From ZC4RG36 sp964652205 (GTDB lineage: Bacteria; Chloroflexota; Anaerolineae; Aggregatilineales; Phototrophicaceae), in assembly GCA_964652205.1 (NCBI GenBank), contig CAZZAO010000111.1:1-17909 (forward strand): a DNA stretch of 17,909 nt. The letters are read 5' to 3'. Positions within the stretch are counted from its first letter, which is position 1. Every line of letters begins with the position of its first letter. Positions 1 through 6,558 of the stretch are shown here, piece by piece. Position numbers and translations under genes: made by a program. The notes under the pieces are model-generated. The model saw nothing but the letters and a program-made list of their open reading frames with translations, ran no database searches and was not told the DNA's origin.

Positions 1-1
1 A

Positions 2-70
2 ACCGATATGAGCTTTCTTGAAACTCCGATCAAATTTGATGCGTTTGCCCTGCGGGAGCCTAAGAATTGA
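2..70 (+). CDS. C-terminal end of an unidentified protein (partial)
   Basis: This is the only + frame open from the window edge. It reads 22 codons to a TGA at 68-70 and ends in ...FDAFALREPKN. Codon choice (ctg, gcg, cgg, gag) resembles the neighbouring genes, which suggests the tail of a real gene entering from the left. The fragment is too short to assign a family, and an open frame of this length can arise by chance. The promoter that probably serves the next gene overlaps its stop codon. Function unknown. Confidence 0.4.
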   Translation, partial: TDMSFLETPIKFDAFALREPKN

Positions 71-96
71 CTCCCACCGCTTGCGGCGCGTAAAAT
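67..96 (+). promoter_or_regulatory. Sigma70-like promoter for miaB
   Basis: A TTGACT hexamer (67-72) and a TAAAAT hexamer (91-96) are separated by 18 bases. Each matches the housekeeping consensus at five of six positions. The expected transcription start near 103 gives a leader of about 60 bases before the miaB ATG. The -35 box overlaps the stop codon of the upstream fragment. This is a sequence match only. Confidence 0.6.
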
Positions 97-165
97 AGCC
101 GCTACCGAACGCAGGCTGAGGGCCGGCTTTGACCCGTCACTCAGCGCTCATTACCTGGTGTTTTG

Positions 166-1548
166 ATGCAATATCACATTTGGACTCTCGGCTGTCAGAT
201 GAACGAAGCCGACTCTCAACGGCTCGCGTCCGAGCTGGAGCGGATGGGCCACCATGCCGCAGCCAATCCTGATGACGCCGACATCTACGTGGTCAATACC
301 TGCGTCGTCCGCCAGAGCGCCGAAGATAAAGCCTATGGCCGCCTCGGTGAGCTGGCCGAACTCAAACGCGATCAGCCGGACAAGATCATCGGCCTGATGG
401 GCTGCATGGTCGGCGTGCGTGACCCGCTGGCGCTGCGCAAGAAGCTGCCCTATGTCGATGTCTTTTTGCCGCCATCCGAGCCAGAGCCGATGCTCGATTT
501 CCTGCGCAGTCGCCGCACTGAGACCGACATTCTGGCCGCCGAAGCGCAGTCCCGCGATCAGCGCGACCGCCTTCAGAACGGCGACCTGATCCTGCCGCTG
601 CACGAGGCAGGCAGCCTCATCAGCGCGCATGTGCCGGTCGTCTACGGCTGCTCGCACGCCTGCACCTTCTGCATCATCCCGTTCCGGCGCGGCGTCGAGC
701 GAAGCCGCAGCGTCGGCGAGATCGTCGCCCACGTCCGCAGTCTGGCGCTGCAAGGCGTTAAGGAAGTCACGCTGCTCGGCCAGATCGTTGACCGCTATGG
801 TAAGGACATTGACGATGGCCCCGACCTCGCCGACCTGCTGCGCACGGTTCACGGCATGGCCGAAGAAACCGGCATCGAACGCATCCGCTTTCTGACCAGC
901 CATCCCAACTGGATGACCGATAAACTGCTGGAGACGGTCGCTGAACTGCCGCGCGTCATGCCGCATATCGAAGTGCCGGTGCAGGCCGGGGATGACGCCG
1001 TACTCGAGTCGATGAAGCGCGGCTACACCGTCGAACAGTATCGCCGGCTGATCGAGAAAATCCGCCGGATCATTCCCGACGCCGCCATTCACACCGACAT
1101 CATCGTTGGCTTCAGCGGCGAAACCGAGGCTCAGTTCGAGGCGACCTACGACCTGATGAACGAACTCAGGCTCGATAAGTGGCACATCGCCCGTTACAGC
1201 GCGCGTCCGAACACCGTGAGCGCGCGCCGGATGCCCGACGACGTCTCTGACGCCGAGAAGCACCGCCGCCACGAGCGCCTCGACGCGCTTCAGGCGCAGA
1301 TTCGCGCTGAAATCCATGCCAAATGGCTCGGCCAGACGCTGCCGGTGCTGGTCGAAGACCTGCACAAGGGCAAGTGGCGCGGGCGCACGCCGCAGGACAA
1401 GCTCGTTTTCTTCGAGGACAGCAGCACCGACTGGCGCGGCAGGATCGCCGACGTCGAAATCGTCTGGACAGGGCCGTGGAGCCTGCTCGGTCGCCTGCCG
1501 AGCGCGCAGCGCCCCCTCGACGAGCCGCTGATCGTCATGGCGAGCTGA
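166..1548 (+). CDS. miaB: tRNA-2-methylthio-N6-dimethylallyladenosine synthase (MiaB)
   Basis: This radical SAM methylthiotransferase adds the 2-methylthio group to i6A37 in tRNAs that read UNN codons. It is a cytosolic enzyme with two 4Fe-4S clusters. The 460-residue protein has the full family layout. The N-terminal UPF0004 domain carries its three cluster cysteines C10, C46 and C80. The radical SAM domain has C162, C166 and C169 in GCSHACTFC, followed by IIPFRRGVERSR. A TRAM domain lies at about residues 395-455. The length is normal for MiaB. The usual LLGQNVN-type stretch reads LLGQIVDRYG (residues 203-212). The ATG at 166 is preferred over the in-frame TTG at 163; GGTG at 157-160 gives weak ribosome binding. 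The gene is monocistronic here, read from the promoter at 67-96, and converges on the oxidase operon. MtaB or RimO are alternatives, but the N-terminal motif and overall length favour MiaB. Confidence 0.9.
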   Translation: MQYHIWTLGCQMNEADSQRLASELERMGHHAAANPDDADIYVVNTCVVRQSAEDKAYGRLGELAELKRDQPDKIIGLMGCMVGVRDPLALRKKLPYVDVFLPPSEPEPMLDFLRSRRTETDILAAEAQSRDQRDRLQNGDLILPLHEAGSLISAHVPVVYGCSHACTFCIIPFRRGVERSRSVGEIVAHVRSLALQGVKEVTLLGQIVDRYGKDIDDGPDLADLLRTVHGMAEETGIERIRFLTSHPNWMTDKLLETVAELPRVMPHIEVPVQAGDDAVLESMKRGYTVEQYRRLIEKIRRIIPDAAIHTDIIVGFSGETEAQFEATYDLMNELRLDKWHIARYSARPNTVSARRMPDDVSDAEKHRRHERLDALQAQIRAEIHAKWLGQTLPVLVEDLHKGKWRGRTPQDKLVFFEDSSTDWRGRIADVEIVWTGPWSLLGRLPSAQRPLDEPLIVMAS

Positions 1549-1575
1549 GGCGTTTTTACTGGCAGACAAACGCCT
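1548..1575 (+). terminator. Stem-loop after miaB (weak terminator candidate)
   Basis: AGGCGTTT (1548-1555) pairs perfectly with AAACGCCT (1568-1575) around a 12-base loop, starting in the miaB stop codon. There is no clean T-tract after it (only GGGTTTGTG), so intrinsic termination would be inefficient. It may instead protect the mRNA 3' end. Confidence 0.35.
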
Positions 1576-1633
1576 GAATCGGGTTTGTGTGGATGTCGCC
1601 GAGAATCTGAATCCTGGCGATACAGCGGCTCCG

Positions 1634-1676
1634 AAAATAAAAACGGGCGCACCTTCCTGTTGGAAGATGCGCCCGT
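1634..1676 (-). terminator. Intrinsic terminator of the oxidase operon
   Basis: ACGGGCGCACCTTCC (1643-1657) pairs with GGAAGATGCGCCCGT (1662-1676) with one C/A mismatch around a TGTT loop. On the minus strand the hairpin is followed by TTTTTATTTT (complement of 1634-1643), the classic U-tract. It lies 14 bases past the stop codon of the last oxidase gene. On the + strand no T-tract follows, so it is directional. Confidence 0.88.
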
Positions 1677-1689
1677 CTGATCGTTGGCG

Positions 1690-2313
1690 TCAGTAGGCGA
1701 CGGGCGGAACAGCGATCAGATAGATCAGGCCCATCACGGCGATAAACAGCGGCAGCAGCAGCGTTATCCAGAAAATGCGGTTATCCATGCTCAGGTGCAT
1801 GTAGAACCAGACGACGTGGAATGCCTTGACGATGGCGATTGCCACCAGCACGACGATGGTCAGCCAGATGTGTGGCAGCAGCGTGCCGGTGATGACCTCG
1901 ATCAGCGTCAGGACGGCCAGTGAGACAAAGACGACGTCGTAGAGGTTGAACGGCAGCACATGGCCGAACACGGTCGTCGTGTCGCCAATCGGGTGCGGCG
2001 TGACGTCCTCGATGGTGAACGGCGTCGCCATCGCGTCGATGGCATTGATGGTGTCCTCGACCGCCTCAATCGGCTTGTTGAGCACGTCCTCGGTCGCCTC
2101 GCGCGCTTCAGTCGCCTGCGCTGATTCAGAGGTCAAGAGTTCCTGCCCCTCTTTCGGCAGCGTGTCGGGGGCGGCGCGTTCGGCGCGCAGCTCGCGGACC
2201 GTTTTCGCCTGCGTTTCCTTGATCGGCTGCGGCGCAGTCGTCGGGTCAATCGGCGTCGGGTTGTTTTCTGCCGCCTGACCCGCGCCCTGCGGTTGCTGGC
2301 TTTCGTCTGCCAT
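1690..2313 (-). CDS. ctaF: Cytochrome c oxidase subunit IV family protein with long N-terminal extension
   Basis: This is a small membrane subunit of an aa3/caa3-type oxidase, thought to stabilise the complex. The 207-residue product has three membrane helices near residues 122-144, 148-170 and 180-202. The second ends in KAFHVVWFYMHL, the hallmark of prokaryotic subunit IV. Family members are usually about 95-110 residues, so the first ~110 residues are an addition. They are polar, rich in Pro, Glu, Ala and Thr, lack Cys and look disordered. The ATG at 2313 is supported by AAAGGA upstream on the coding strand. It is the last gene of the operon, 47 bases after subunit III and just before the terminator. 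The family call rests on the C-terminal half; the extension has no recognised role. Confidence 0.85.
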   Translation of the reverse strand: MADESQQPQGAGQAAENNPTPIDPTTAPQPIKETQAKTVRELRAERAAPDTLPKEGQELLTSESAQATEAREATEDVLNKPIEAVEDTINAIDAMATPFTIEDVTPHPIGDTTTVFGHVLPFNLYDVVFVSLAVLTLIEVITGTLLPHIWLTIVVLVAIAIVKAFHVVWFYMHLSMDNRIFWITLLLPLFIAVMGLIYLIAVPPVAY

Positions 2314-2361
2314 CGGAGTTCCTTTCTCGTGTCGCGCCTGTGACCTCGCGCGCTGAGGCAG

Positions 2362-2970
2362 TTAGATCAGGTAAATCAGGGTGAACAGGATAATCCAGAC
2401 CACGTCGACGAAGTGCCAGTACAGGCCGAAGATTTCGACGCCCATATAGTCGTGCCTGTCGTAGCCGCCCTTGCGCGCGTGGTTGATGACCAGCAGACCC
2501 CAGATCACGCCGATGATGACGTGGAAACCGTGGAAGGCCGTCATGGCGTAGAAGCGCATCCCGAACTCGCTGTTGTAGATGGCGATGCCTTCGTGGCCCA
2601 ACTGCGAGTATTCGACATACTGCAAGCTGACGAAGATCACGCCGAGGATGCACATGAACGTGAACCAGTTAATCAGCCCCTTGCGGTTGCCGCGCTGGAT
2701 CGAGAGCAGCCCGCGCACCATCGCCCAACTGCTGGTGAGCAGCAGCGCCGTGTTCAGGCCGACGAGGTTGATGTCGAGGGTGTGGTGAATCTTCAGGACT
2801 TCTTCCGCGTTGTGGATGCGGTAGAGGACGAAGGTGGCGATCAGCACTGTGAAAATCACGATCTCGGAGCCGAGGTAGAGCCACATGCCGAACTTGAGGT
2901 TATCCGCTTTTTTAGCGACCGCCTGCGCGTGATTAATCGCCTGTGGCTGATCGATTCGGGCTTCCGTCAT
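2362..2970 (-). CDS. ctaE: Cytochrome c oxidase subunit III
   Basis: Canonical subunit III of a heme-copper oxidase, a membrane protein without redox centres that supports subunit I and proton uptake. The 202-residue protein is the five-helix form. Family motifs are visible: KFGMWLYLGSE with the conserved glutamate E36, the segment FYAMTAFHGFHVIIG around residues 140-154, and the C-terminal LYWHFVDVVWIILFTLIYL region. The ATG at 2970 has GAGGAAA upstream. It starts two bases after the stop codon of the preceding membrane protein gene, so translation is probably coupled. A second, more divergent subunit III-like gene lies further upstream in the same operon (4037-4615). This copy retains the expected conserved residues and is the likelier working subunit III. 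Confidence 0.92.
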   Translation of the reverse strand: MTEARIDQPQAINHAQAVAKKADNLKFGMWLYLGSEIVIFTVLIATFVLYRIHNAEEVLKIHHTLDINLVGLNTALLLTSSWAMVRGLLSIQRGNRKGLINWFTFMCILGVIFVSLQYVEYSQLGHEGIAIYNSEFGMRFYAMTAFHGFHVIIGVIWGLLVINHARKGGYDRHDYMGVEIFGLYWHFVDVVWIILFTLIYLI

Positions 2971-2972
2971 GG

Positions 2973-3899
2973 CTATTTCCTCGTCACTTTCTTAGTCCCG
3001 TCCACCTTCTTACCCCCGCGCAGGTTGCCGCCGCGCAGCAGGTTCGCTACCCACCACGAAACGCGGGCGACGACCAGAATGACGACGCGCGGCCACAGGA
3101 TGATGATGGTAATCAGCAGCGCGTTGATAAACGAGAGGGCGATCAACTGTTCCACCGGCTTGGGCAAAATCAGGCCGATGGCGACGTAATAGAAGAAGGC
3201 ATAGAGCACGGCGAAGATCACGACGGCCTTGATAAGCGTCAGCAGAACGGTCAGCGCGCGCGGGCGCGTCGATGCAGGTTCGGGCGCTTCTTCCGCCGCG
3301 CTCAAGGCGACCGTGCCGCCGCCTGCTGCCGCCGCTTTTGCCTCGGTCAGACCGCGTGAGAGGCCGCCGATCAGAATCCAGATAATCAGCCCGGCGATGG
3401 CGAGCGAGATCAGCATGATGATGACGAAGGCCGCGAAGATCACGCCGGTACTGATGACGATGTCCTGACCGAAGACGTTGGCGGGGAGCATCCCGATTTC
3501 GAGCGTGGATGAGGCGTTCTGGGTGGTGGTCGTCAGAGCCGGGCCGAGCTTCGCCATGGCTGTCATAATGACGATCAGCACGACGACCAGAAAGGCGACC
3601 TGCCAGAATGAGCTGCCTGCGACGGCTGCCGTGGTTGGCGCGGGTTCCGGCACGGCAATCACGTGGGCCGGTTCTTCGCCCTCTTCCTCTTCCCCATGAG
3701 CGCTCAGGCGCGGGTCGAAACCGCCGATGCCCCAGACGAAAAAGAAGGCGCAGAAAAACGTCCCAAAGACAATTCCAATTCCCGAATCCCAGATCGGTGT
3801 CATGTTTGTGAGCGCGCGGACGATGATGACCACCAGCGCGCCGACCAGAAAGCCGAGCACACCCATCGGAACCGCGCGGCTGATACTCGGTTGCTGCAT
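2973..3899 (-). CDS. Multi-pass membrane protein of unknown function in the oxidase operon
   Basis: I do not recognise a family. The 308-residue protein has about six hydrophobic segments (near residues 10-28, 38-58, 98-116, 146-178, 216-244 and 252-280). Two charged or low-complexity linkers interrupt them: a Glu-rich stretch around 68-80 and an Ala/Gly/Glu/Pro stretch around 187-212. The C-terminal tail is strongly basic (RGGKK, TKKVTRK), expected in the cytoplasm. No heme- or copper-ligand motif (CxxCH, HxxxH, CxxxC) is seen. The ATG at 3899 is chosen because GGGGAGGG lies just upstream; an in-frame GTG at 3923 would add eight residues but lacks a site. It sits between the two subunit III-type genes and ends two bases before canonical subunit III. 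By location it may be an accessory subunit or assembly factor of the oxidase; this is inference only. Confidence 0.75.
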   Translation of the reverse strand: MQQPSISRAVPMGVLGFLVGALVVIIVRALTNMTPIWDSGIGIVFGTFFCAFFFVWGIGGFDPRLSAHGEEEEGEEPAHVIAVPEPAPTTAAVAGSSFWQVAFLVVVLIVIMTAMAKLGPALTTTTQNASSTLEIGMLPANVFGQDIVISTGVIFAAFVIIMLISLAIAGLIIWILIGGLSRGLTEAKAAAAGGGTVALSAAEEAPEPASTRPRALTVLLTLIKAVVIFAVLYAFFYYVAIGLILPKPVEQLIALSFINALLITIIILWPRVVILVVARVSWWVANLLRGGNLRGGKKVDGTKKVTRK

Positions 3900-3953
3900 A
3901 CTGCCGCCCTCCCCAGAACACACAGACTAGCGCAAAATACTACCGCAAGAATG

Positions 3954-4036
3954 CCCTCTCCCCCAACCCTCTCCCGTCGAGAGCGAGCCTTCTCAGACCT
4001 TTTTCACCGCAGGCCGCGAAGGGGCGGGGTGAAGGG
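3954..4036. repeat. GC-rich palindromic intergenic repeat (CCCTCWCCCC family)
   Basis: CCCTCTCCCCCAACCCTCTC begins at 3954 and an inverted counterpart GGGGTGAAGGG lies at 4026-4036, immediately beside the stop codon of the subunit III-like gene. This is a variant of the copies flanking the assembly gap (16040-16050, 16151-16190, 16233-16281). Such elements are dispersed in many GC-rich genomes and produce spurious ORFs of the PSPPTLSRRER type. It lies inside the oxidase operon, where its transcript could fold. Confidence 0.65.
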
Positions 4037-4615
4037 TTAAATGAGGTACAGGGTGATGAAAAACAGCACCCACGCGACGGTTACGAAATCCCACAGCTTG
4101 ACTGCGGCCTCAATCGGCCAGAAGTTCTTCGCGCTGTAGACGCGCGCCCGCGCGAAACGATAGACCCGCCACAGAAACGCCCCGATGACCAGCGCATGAA
4201 CGCCGTGGTAGGCGGTCATCAGGCGGAACAGGGCGCTGTACTGCCCGCTGGACGGCACCGTTAACCATTGATAGGTCATGACGGCGATAAAGACGACGCC
4301 GAGCGCGATCACGATCCGCCACAGCATCAGGAAAGAATCATGACTGCCCCCGGCCCTGAAGCTGTCGTAGGCCCGGTGTGCCAGCACGCTGCTGGCGATC
4401 AGCCCGACCGTCACCAGCGCCGGTAGACCGGTATCGAGTTTCTGCACGCCTTCAGGCGGCCAGGTTGTGTAACTATTGCGAAGCTGGAAATCGACGATCA
4501 CCAGACAGACGAACACCAGAATCCAGGTGAACTGGAAGATGGCGATTCCGGCGCGATTGTTCCTGAGCTTCTGGAGCTCCTGCCGCGATAGATTCTGCTC
4601 CATACCCTGCTGCAT
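4037..4615 (-). CDS. Divergent cytochrome c oxidase subunit III-like protein
   Basis: A 192-residue membrane protein with about five helices whose end (LWDFVTVAWVLFFITLYLI) and middle (RLMTAYHGVHALVIGAFLW) match subunit III of heme-copper oxidases. It lacks the conserved SE motif of the first subunit III helix: here that helix reads FQFTWILVFVCLVIV. It is thus a paralogue distinct from the canonical copy at 2362-2970. The start is uncertain. ATG 4615, ATG 4603 and TTG 4639 are all in frame and none has a strong ribosome site; ATG 4615 is used here, while MEQNLSRQELQ from 4603 is equally plausible. It follows subunit I by about 150 bases that hold a stem-loop and 7-bp repeats. It may replace or sit beside subunit III, or belong to an alternative complex. 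Confidence 0.8.
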   Translation of the reverse strand: MQQGMEQNLSRQELQKLRNNRAGIAIFQFTWILVFVCLVIVDFQLRNSYTTWPPEGVQKLDTGLPALVTVGLIASSVLAHRAYDSFRAGGSHDSFLMLWRIVIALGVVFIAVMTYQWLTVPSSGQYSALFRLMTAYHGVHALVIGAFLWRVYRFARARVYSAKNFWPIEAAVKLWDFVTVAWVLFFITLYLI

Positions 4616-4636
4616 AATCCCGGTAAACCTGTCCCT

Positions 4637-4664
4637 CAAGAGTACCGAATTCCGAGTACCCAGG
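4637..4664. repeat. Tandem 7-bp repeats, NCCGAGT type
   Basis: In register on the + strand: CAAGAGT (4637-4643), ACCGAAT (4644-4650), TCCGAGT (4651-4657), ACCCAGG (4658-4664). Related 7-mers recur at 9252-9270 and 9365-9392. The array lies between subunit I and the subunit III-like gene, overlapping the latter's possible TTG start. Confidence 0.5.
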
Positions 4665-4724
4665 AGTGGATAAAAACCTTCCGCTTTTACACACTCCTCG
4701 GCGCTCGCAACCGGGGCGCAAACG

Positions 4725-4755
4725 CCGGGGCGACAGCGCGTGTCGGTCGCCCCGG
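4725..4755 (-). other. Stem-loop between subunit I and the subunit III-like gene
   Basis: CCGGGGCGAC (4725-4734) pairs perfectly with GTCGCCCCGG (4746-4755) around an 11-base loop, 14 bases after the subunit I stop. No T-tract follows on the minus strand, so it is not a standard terminator. A second CCGGGGCG lies at 4711-4718 and could compete for the same partner. It may act as an mRNA-stability element raising the level of the upstream subunit I and II message. Confidence 0.5.
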
Positions 4756-4768
4756 ATGACCTGTTTGC

Positions 4769-6478
4769 CTAGTCGCCGGTGGTCGCGGCGGGCGCTGCCG
4801 ACGTTCGATTCGGGACTGCGCCCGGTTCGGGCGCACCGAAGCGGCTGTCGATGGCGTCGAGATAAATCTTCGAGGCTTCTGTCCCATAACCGTAAGGGTC
4901 GTTGAACGGCACCGGATCGCCGATGAAGTTGTGCGGCGGCGGCGGCGAGCTGGTTGTCCACTCCAGCGTCAGCGCGCGCCACGGGTTCGCGCCCCCGTGC
5001 TTGCCATGCCGGAGCGAATGGATAATGTTGTACACCAGCACGAAGGTTGAGATGCCGAGCAGGAACCCTGCCACGCTGATAATCAGGTTCAGCGGCTGAT
5101 ATTCCGGCGCGTAGACTGAGACACGGCGGGGCATTCCTTCCATCCCCAGCAGGTGCATCGGGAAGAAGGTGAAGAAGAAGCCGATGTAAGTCAGCGCGAA
5201 ATGGATTCTGCCGAGGCGCTCGTCGAGCATCCGTCCGGTGATCTTCGGGAACCAGTGATAGATCGCCGAGTAGAGCGCGAAGACCCCGCCGCCATAGAGG
5301 ACGAAGTGAATGTGGCTGACGACGAAATAGGTGTCGGTCACATGTTCATCGAACGGGATCGAGGCCAGCATCACGCCGCTGATGCCGCCGATGACGAACA
5401 TCGACAGGAAGCCAAGCGAGAACAGCATGGCGCTGGTGAAACGGATTTTGCCGCCCCAGAGCGTCGCCAGCCAGCCAAAAATCTTGATGCCGGTCGGCAC
5501 GGCGATAATCATCGAGGTAATCATGAAGGGGATGCGCAGCGACGGCGTCAGCGCGACGAACATGTGATGCGCCCAGACGGTGAACCCGACCAGCGCAATC
5601 GCAATTGACGACAGGCCAATCGCGCGATAACCGAAGACCGGCTTGCGTGAATGAGCCGTCAGCACTTCCGAGAGCACGCCGAAGCCCGGCAGCACCATGA
5701 TGTAGACCGCAGGGTGGCTGTAGAACCAGAAGACGTTCTGCCACAGCAGCACATCACCCCCGCGGGATGGGTCGAAGAACGACGTGCCAGCAACCCGGTC
5801 GAGGATCAGCAGGGTCAGCGCGCCAGCGAGGAACGGAGTGGCGACCACGACCAGAATGGCCTGCGCCAGCACCGACCAGAGGAACAGCGGCATCTGGAAG
5901 TAGCCCATGCCGACCGGACGCATATTCTTGATCGTGACGATGAAATTGATCCCGCCGAGGATCGACGAGATGCCGAGCAGGTGAAGCGACACGGCCCACA
6001 GGGTCTGGCCGTCACCGCTGAAGAGCGTGCTCAGGGGCGGGTAGGCTGTCCAGCCGGTGTCGGGCGGCCCGATCAACCAGCCAAGCAGCATCAGGATACC
6101 CGCCGGGGGGATGAGCCAGAAGGCGAAGGCATTGAGCCAGGGGAAGGCCATGTCTTTCGCGCCAACCATCAGCGGCAGCAGGTAATTGGAGAAGGCTGCC
6201 CACATCGGGATGATGAACAGAAAGATCATGATCGTGCCGTGGTAGGTGAAGAGCGCGTTGTACTGCGACCCGTCTTTCGCCAGGTCGAGCGCAGGCGTCA
6301 GCAGCTCGGTACGGATCGCCATGGCGAACGCGCCGCCGACCAGAAAGAAGAACAGCGACGTCACGCCGTACTGAACGCCAATAACTTTGTGGTCAACGCT
6401 CCACTTGATGTAATCTCGCCAGCGCAGGCCGGTTCGTTCGCCGACCGCGCCTTCATAGGGCGCTGTGATTGTTGCCAT
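4769..6478 (-). CDS. ctaD: Cytochrome c oxidase subunit I (type A2 heme-copper oxidase)
   Basis: The catalytic subunit: it reduces oxygen to water at heme a3-CuB and pumps protons across the cytoplasmic membrane. The 569-residue protein has the 12-helix family fold. Visible ligands are H80 (low-spin heme, TYHGT), H255 with cross-linking Y259 (YSHPAVY), H304 and H305 (CuB, WAHHMF), H389 (heme a3) and H391 (low-spin heme, SHIHF). K332 in PTGIKIFGW is the K-channel lysine. D109 and N116 mark the D-channel entrance. Helix VI reads FYSHPAVY instead of the GHPEVY of A1 enzymes, so the D-channel glutamate is missing and Tyr-Ser is present. That is the A2 signature known from Thermus and Rhodothermus caa3. 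The C-terminal ~80 residues are a polar Pro-rich tail. ATG 6478 has GAGG upstream. It follows subunit II by about 80 bases. Confidence 0.97.
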   Translation of the reverse strand: MATITAPYEGAVGERTGLRWRDYIKWSVDHKVIGVQYGVTSLFFFLVGGAFAMAIRTELLTPALDLAKDGSQYNALFTYHGTIMIFLFIIPMWAAFSNYLLPLMVGAKDMAFPWLNAFAFWLIPPAGILMLLGWLIGPPDTGWTAYPPLSTLFSGDGQTLWAVSLHLLGISSILGGINFIVTIKNMRPVGMGYFQMPLFLWSVLAQAILVVVATPFLAGALTLLILDRVAGTSFFDPSRGGDVLLWQNVFWFYSHPAVYIMVLPGFGVLSEVLTAHSRKPVFGYRAIGLSSIAIALVGFTVWAHHMFVALTPSLRIPFMITSMIIAVPTGIKIFGWLATLWGGKIRFTSAMLFSLGFLSMFVIGGISGVMLASIPFDEHVTDTYFVVSHIHFVLYGGGVFALYSAIYHWFPKITGRMLDERLGRIHFALTYIGFFFTFFPMHLLGMEGMPRRVSVYAPEYQPLNLIISVAGFLLGISTFVLVYNIIHSLRHGKHGGANPWRALTLEWTTSSPPPPHNFIGDPVPFNDPYGYGTEASKIYLDAIDSRFGAPEPGAVPNRTSAAPAATTGD

Positions 6479-6558
6479 GTCCCAACCTCATTCGTATCGT
6501 AACGAGCATTCTACAGGCGGCGAGAGCCGCCCGATATCGAAAAGCTAAAACGACGGCT

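Noticed and set aside
151..1569. 472-codon open frame antisense to miaB
   Set aside because: It lies wholly opposite a gene with all MiaB motifs. Its translation has no recognisable domain, and its length is explained by the GC-rich codon bias of miaB.
2413..3189. 258-codon + frame across subunit III and the unknown membrane protein
   Set aside because: It spans two real minus-strand genes and their junction, with a composition typical of an antisense shadow.
3663..4040. 125-codon + frame ending in PSPPTLSRRER-type sequence
   Set aside because: This is the familiar spurious translation of the intergenic repeat, and the rest is antisense to the membrane protein gene.
5651..6502. 283-codon + frame opposite subunit I
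   Set aside because: It is antisense to the catalytic oxidase subunit and its translation is charged low-complexity sequence with no family features.
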